Below are positions 59,301 through 64,000 of a DNA stretch of 64,000 nucleotides, one piece after another. Within the stretch, counting starts at the first letter, position 1. Every line of letters begins with the position of its first letter. A program made the position numbers and the translations under genes. Source of the stretch: Ulva prolifera (taxonomy: Eukaryota; Chlorophyta; Ulvophyceae; Ulvales; Ulvaceae). Location: contig CM041204.1 in assembly GCA_023078555.1 (NCBI GenBank), forward strand, positions 4,990,430-5,054,429, read 5' to 3'. The notes below the pieces were generated by a model, which made no database searches, had not been told where the DNA came from, and was given only the letters and a program-made list of their open reading frames with translations.

Positions 59301-61980
59301 GAGTGCTGCTGAACCACCAAAACCTGGCATCCGTTCACTATGGCCAAATTCGTGAGAATTTCGCCTGTAGCGTCATCTTGCTCCATGCCGGCTTTCACCA
59401 ACAGCACTGTGTGGCAAATGGGCATCAGTGCTTCAACAGAATGCGCATCAGTCTCTGTGCTGGTGCACGTTGGCCGCACGTCTTGATCTGAGATATCAGT
59501 AGTTAGACTGTCATTGTCCTTCAAAATGCACACGATTGTGCGGTACAATCTTTGGACACCAATGGCCACAGCATGTGCAGCCCCTTGACATGCACCAGGG
59601 AGGCAGATTATCAGGCATCTGAACGCCAATCCAAGTGCCTACACAGCAATTATTGCTGCTTGCAAGATACTGCATGACACGTGCCGCACATGCTCTTCAC
59701 ATGGTGTATAGCCAGCAGGTATACAGGAAGCACTTGTCATGCTGTACGATCCATGCACGCTCTACCGCGAGCTGCTGCAGATGATACCATACCTGGAGGA
59801 AGCAAGGGGCTCGCTGAATAGCCACATCTGTTAGCTCAGCTTCCATATGTATCAGGTAGCTGTCTGTGGCTGCCTTGAAATCTGGGATGGATGACCCCGA
59901 ATTTGCAGACATAACCGGCTCCATACATAATGCAGGTGATCCTTTTCTTGGTACTATCTCTATGGCTGCAGCAGGCAGGGCCGTGGCATGACAGCTACCA
60001 GGTACCCTGCCACGATCTCGCTGTCCTGTCCCAGCGATTGACCGCACAGGAGCTTTGGACTGGCCAACAGCACATTGCAAGTTGGATGATGCAAAACCCA
60101 ATGTAGTCCGTGCATCAGAACTGCCTGGCAATGGACAGCTCAGTAATGATGTGTCTTCCACCAGTGCCTTCTGCAGCAAAGCCTCGATTGTAACTTGATC
60201 CCCTAACGGACGTTATCTGACATGACATGATGCATGATTGGGCCTCACATCTTCCTACAAGGACTCTCAAGTACAGCGTACAACACTTTGCCTCATCATA
60301 CCTTCACAGCATATATATTTCGTTTGCGAGTGCACAGGAACGACAAGTGCTGCATAGCATTGACTTTCGCGTAGTCGCTGTTTCTCGCAGACTCAAGTGC
60401 ATCTCGTGCCACTGATTTTGCTTGAACTAGGTCAGCAGATGCCTGTTGAAATGCCTCCTCCGCCTCCATCCGCATGGTGCACTCCTGTTCCCATCTCTGA
60501 ACATTGTCACGAAGCTCAATGTTCAATGCTGCAAGCGCTGCCTGTGCATCTGACAGATCCTGTTCAAGACTACTGTTGCAGTTCTCAGCTTTCAGCAGCT
60601 GAAGTGACAAGGTATTCTCTCTGTCTCTCAATTTGGTGATGTTGGACTCGCGCTCCTGCAAGTGACACAGCATGCAAGTTCAACACCCCAGAGGACACTT
60701 GCTGATCAGGAGAGGACACCAACATACTCTGAGTTCACACTTCAGGCAGTCAATTCTGGCTGAGAGGTCTGCAGTGGTGTTCTCCAACATTCCCCGGGCC
60801 TGCTTCAGCTGTTGCTGTGCCCGAGCCACCTCTTCTTCAGCAGTCATCTTGATCCTGTGGACGTCTCCCTGCAAGTCCTTAATCTGCGCATCTAGCTGCT
60901 GCGCATGAATGGACTCAATCTTGTAAACTTGGATCTGATTGCAAAGTTTGTTTCGCATTTGGTGCCATGAACCCACGTCGGTCAAGTGTCTCCTGAATGA
61001 CTCAATCAATGTGAGCTGCACAAGGAGTGTCGCATACACAACATTGCAGCGTTGTCAGGACCAACAGCAAATTTGTGCATGCCGGCTCTCACATTCTGCA
61101 TCGGATGCGATCTTCCACGGCTAGCTTGAGAGCATGGCGAAGCTGCATTTGACAGTTGTCGGATCCAGGTATAGCGTCAGCCATTCCCAAGTAGCGCTCT
61201 ATTCCCACTTCAACAGCTGCTGCCTCCACTTTGGGGTAGAATCTGTCATTTTGGTCAGCAGCGGTTTGGAGTTGTTGGTCATGATCATTAGCAGCGCAGG
61301 TTGGGGTGTCAGGATTTTGCGGATATTCCCCACTGAAGTCTGAGTAGTAGGTCTCCCCACTTCCCCACTGAAGTCTGAAGTCTGACTTGTTTAAGAAACT
61401 AGCCTCCAAACGTGTACATGATGGTGTGCCTGCCGGTGATCGGCAGTTGTTGTGCAGGTTCGCAGTGTCCAGAAACAGGTGCGTTGCATCATCACAAGAT
61501 CTGGATACGATGGATGCATTCTGAGAAAAAGGTTGGACGCATTTCTCAACCCCTTTCTCAGAATTGATCATACTCCCTTGGTCAGACGGCGCGCATACCG
61601 TGGATACGGCTTCGGCTCCACTTGGCCTCTCCAACCCATCTGCTCCTCCACGGTGATTGAGCAGGAACGAGTCCCCACTGCACCTTACATCGTAGAACAT
61701 AGCATCATCAATGCCTGCATCTGGTTCATCCTGCACAGATGCAAACGGCGCTGTGTGTAGCCGTCATTGCCGCCAGGGTGAAACACATCCCAGTCTTGAA
61801 GATCCTTCTTCCACTCACCACGATCGTCAACGAATCATCGGGAGGCGCGCTCATTGGCGCAGGCAGCGCGGCTATCCAACGCTTGACATTCGCTTCCGAT
61901 CGAGCATTGTAGCCCTCTGGTGGAGCGGTTAGGTTCCTGCCGGAGAACTTCAGGTCAACCACACGCGTCCCCTTCGCCAT
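56305..61980 (-). CDS. Coiled-coil and leucine-rich-repeat protein (LRR of ribonuclease-inhibitor type)
   Basis: No named family recognised. The ATG at 61980 starts MAKGTRVVDLKFSGRN, and the first exon ends at a strong GTGAGT donor near 61833. A polar, Ser/Asp-rich exon follows (about 61730-61090). Two exons then give long coiled coil: about 60770-61020, with Glu/Gln/Leu-rich heptads such as EEEVARAQQQLKQARGML, and about 60330-60660. A linker exon (about 59790-60200) and a large exon (59629 to about 57930) lead into the repeats. LRR-RI units are plain at the C-terminus: LTALDLSRNRLNDDSMEHL, LRTLDLSHNEIGRKGV, LTHLVLAKNSLGDRGA, LRHLDLSGNDLGDRGI and LQHLDLSKNHLGDKGM. The stop is at 56305. It lies head to head with IFT46. 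A ciliary or scaffold role is possible from context and architecture only. Whether all parts belong to one mRNA is inferred. Confidence 0.65.
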
Positions 61981-62760
61981 ACATGCACAATGGCCTCAAT
62001 GCAGTCAACACAAAGACCTGTGTTTGACAGAATCACGAAAATCGAAAGTCTCAGACATTCGTTCAAATGTGCAGGTTAAAATCGAAACCAGTCCCTTCGC
62101 TTATGCACACCAGGCCTGCTACGACCCTTTGATTATTGCATTGGCAAGCCTGATAAGAATCAGTCGACCTCTATTGATCAGCTCAGCCCTCACTCGGCCC
62201 ATAGAGCTCGGCTGAACTCTGGCTCGATGGGCGTGCGCGGCCGCTGCACCTGAAACCACCGCTGCGTTGCACCACGGCTTTTGCCCAAAACAAATTCGTG
62301 ATTTTCATGGTGCAGTCTAGTTCCAAGTCTCTGGGATTGTAGCTTGTTGTGATTGAACATCTCGCGATCCCTGAGGGTTTGATGCCTCGTGGGCTGCGTG
62401 CACTAAGGCCAAATGCAGCACCTGATCAGGCATGTGTTGTTTACGCAGCCACGTCACGGGATACGGCGAGCGGACAACATATACGTAATAATGCGTACAT
62501 GCAACACGATCGCCATGCATGGGAAAGCCGTACACGCCACAGCCACAAAACTGTGTCGCGATGTCGTTGCGCCAGAGCCTCTAGAGCAGGGTGACGCAAC
62601 AAATTCGCGGGCTGCAGTTCGATGTAAGAAGTATCACATAACACCACTACTTGGTGGCACATGAAGTCGGCGGGAGTATGCTGACCGGTCGCAAGCACGT
62701 CGTGGAAGGCCTATCAAGACTCGGACACAGTGTGTTCGTGTGAGCAGAGACTATTCCAGG
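61981..62760. promoter_or_regulatory. Divergent intergenic region between the LRR gene and IFT46
   Basis: About 780 bp head to head with no gene inside. It should hold both promoters, although no specific element was identified. Confidence 0.45.
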
Positions 62761-64000
62761 ATGGATGACCGCGAGTTGGAAGATGGCGACTTCGATTATG
62801 TAGAAGTACGAATGAACTACGTGCACTCAGTTGGCCTGCAAGAAAGCTGCCTTGACACAATCATACAAGTTCCGTGGTCAGCAGGTGTCGGCAAGACCAG
62901 GTGCAGCTCACGTGGTGACAAATCAGCCGCATGATGAAGAATTCTCGATTTCAGACTCTGAGCAGCACCGAGACGAATCCGGCATCCTTCCTGATGCACG
63001 TTCTCCTTTTGAGCAAGGCACAGGTATGACGCACATTCATGAAACGCATCACGTTGCAGCATGATCGCTGTGTGGTGAGCAGTTGCTGCAGTCGAGGCAC
63101 ACAGCTACAGGATCTGAAGCAAAGCATGAGGAACCAAGCACAGTAGATGCCACGGCAGATACATTCCATGGCAATCAGACTGCCACATCACCAACATCAC
63201 CCAAGCAAAGCGGCCACGAGTCTCCTTCATATGGATCTGCCACCCTCCCTGCAAGTGATGCATTTGCCTCAGGATACGACCCCAAGCAATACAAAGACAT
63301 CCCTGTGCAATCTTCAGTCAAGGCGTTGTTTGCTTACATAGGGCGTTACCAGCCACAACGGCGACAACTTGAAACAGAGCTGAAGCCATTCATTCCAGAT
63401 TACATTGCGGCAGTTGGGGATGTGGACGAGTTTCTGAAACCCCCTCGTCCCGACGGTGAACCTGAAACTCTAGGCCTGTGTGTTCTGGACGAGCCATCCG
63501 CTAAACAGTCTGATCCTGCAATCTTGCGTAAGTTTGCACGCAGCACAATGAAAGGAACAGCCGGGCTAGCTGAAGAAGATGATTTCGATGCTGCAATCCC
63601 TCATGATGATGAGGAGAGGAATGAGAAGATTGACGCATGGATTCAAAGTGTAGAAAAGCTCCGCGATGCACAATCTGTTGGAGAGGTGTGTTTGTGGATG
63701 GAAAGGTGGATGGATGGGTGGGAACTTGTGCAGCGATGTCATGCTGTTTGGACGGCTTGCACTGTGCACAGCTGCTTTGGGCATGGATGAACGCAAATGG
63801 TGTTGACCCAGTGATGAAGCAATCAGTAGGTCAATGTGCTGCAGTTCAAACCATCAAGTCGCTTTCCAGCAATAGATACACTCATCCAAGCATGGCCAGA
63901 AGAGCTGGAACCGCTCGTGAGAAGTCTGCACGTATCACGTGCATATGTGGATGTGGACGTGAAGACACTGGGAGAGGCTGTCTGCAATCTATTGGACATA
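62761..64000 (+). CDS. IFT46: Intraflagellar transport protein 46 (IFT46), 3' end beyond window
   Basis: IFT46 is a core IFT-B1 subunit needed to carry outer dynein arms and build cilia. The ATG at 62761 gives an acidic start, MDDRELEDGDFDYVE, ending in a GTACGA donor. Exon 2 (about 62880-63026) has VVTNQPHDEEFSISDSE, closely matching the Chlamydomonas IFT46 N-terminus. The main exon (about 63092-63687) holds the family core: SGYDPKQYKDIPV, ALFAYIGRYQPQ, LKPFIPDYIAAVGDVDEFL, PPRPDGEPETLGL and VLDEPSAKQSDPAIL. The final visible exon starts at 63845 (FPAIDTLIQAWPEELEPLV) and runs off the window at an NLLDI segment. About 70-90 C-terminal residues are missing judging from relatives. Identity is firm. 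Confidence 0.95.

Noticed and set aside
1-64000. CRISPR arrays, rRNA or tRNA genes, bacterial operons
   Set aside because: None seen. The gene structure is eukaryotic, with spliceosomal introns throughout.

Overview
This window is nuclear DNA from a green plant-lineage microbe, most likely a chlorophyte alga. It carries a chloroplast ClpC chaperone, a mitochondrial ETF-ubiquinone oxidoreductase, a plant/algal-type SPX-RING module and a sterol isomerase. It also carries several cilium genes (an IFT46, a DRC8/EFCAB2-like EF-hand protein and a sperm-tail PG-rich repeat protein), so the organism makes flagella at some stage. Genes are intron-rich, with short exons, GTGTG/GTGAG-type donors and (T)GCAG acceptors. 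Class level (perhaps Trebouxiophyceae) is only a guess. Exon joins were made by eye, so gene spans are firmer than individual splice sites.

Layout. 1-6021 (+): 3' part of an URB1/Npa1-like ribosome-biogenesis protein. 6112-9160 (-): sperm-tail PG-rich repeat protein. 10431-12241 (+): MTG1-type mitoribosome GTPase. 12527-15052 (-): membrane-anchored M43 (pappalysin-like) protein whose catalytic Glu is Ala. 15966-16841 (-): unidentified protein. 17524-20185 (+): SET-domain methyltransferase. 20733-23035 (-): UBA3/ECR1, the NEDD8-activating catalytic subunit, divergent from EBP sterol isomerase (23532-24221, +). 24365-30956 (-): multidomain membrane-anchored leishmanolysin (M8). 32465-36250 (+): ETF-QO. 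38508-39798: an element with long inverted repeats. 40131-40852 (+): DRC8-like protein. 42584-46141 (-): an SPX-RING-HAD-HAD fusion. 49624-53421 (-): ClpC. About 54087-55950: nested hAT-like transposons. 56305-61980 (-): coiled-coil/leucine-rich-repeat protein. 62761-end (+): IFT46, running off the window.

The main discovery candidate is the fusion at 42584-46141. It joins an SPX domain (sensor of inositol pyrophosphates and phosphate status), a C3HC4 RING (E3 ubiquitin ligase), an FCP1/NIF-like HAD phosphatase and a PHOSPHO1/PS2/PECP1-like HAD phosphatase, with the signature residues of both HAD domains intact. Land plants use separate proteins for these jobs: NLA is SPX-RING, and PS2/PECP1 release phosphate from phosphocholine and phosphoethanolamine. 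Here one predicted polypeptide would combine phosphate sensing, ubiquitination and phosphate scavenging. Other notable signals are the M43 pseudoprotease, a hAT insertion with a perfect 8-bp target duplication nested in an older one, and the grouping of cilium genes.
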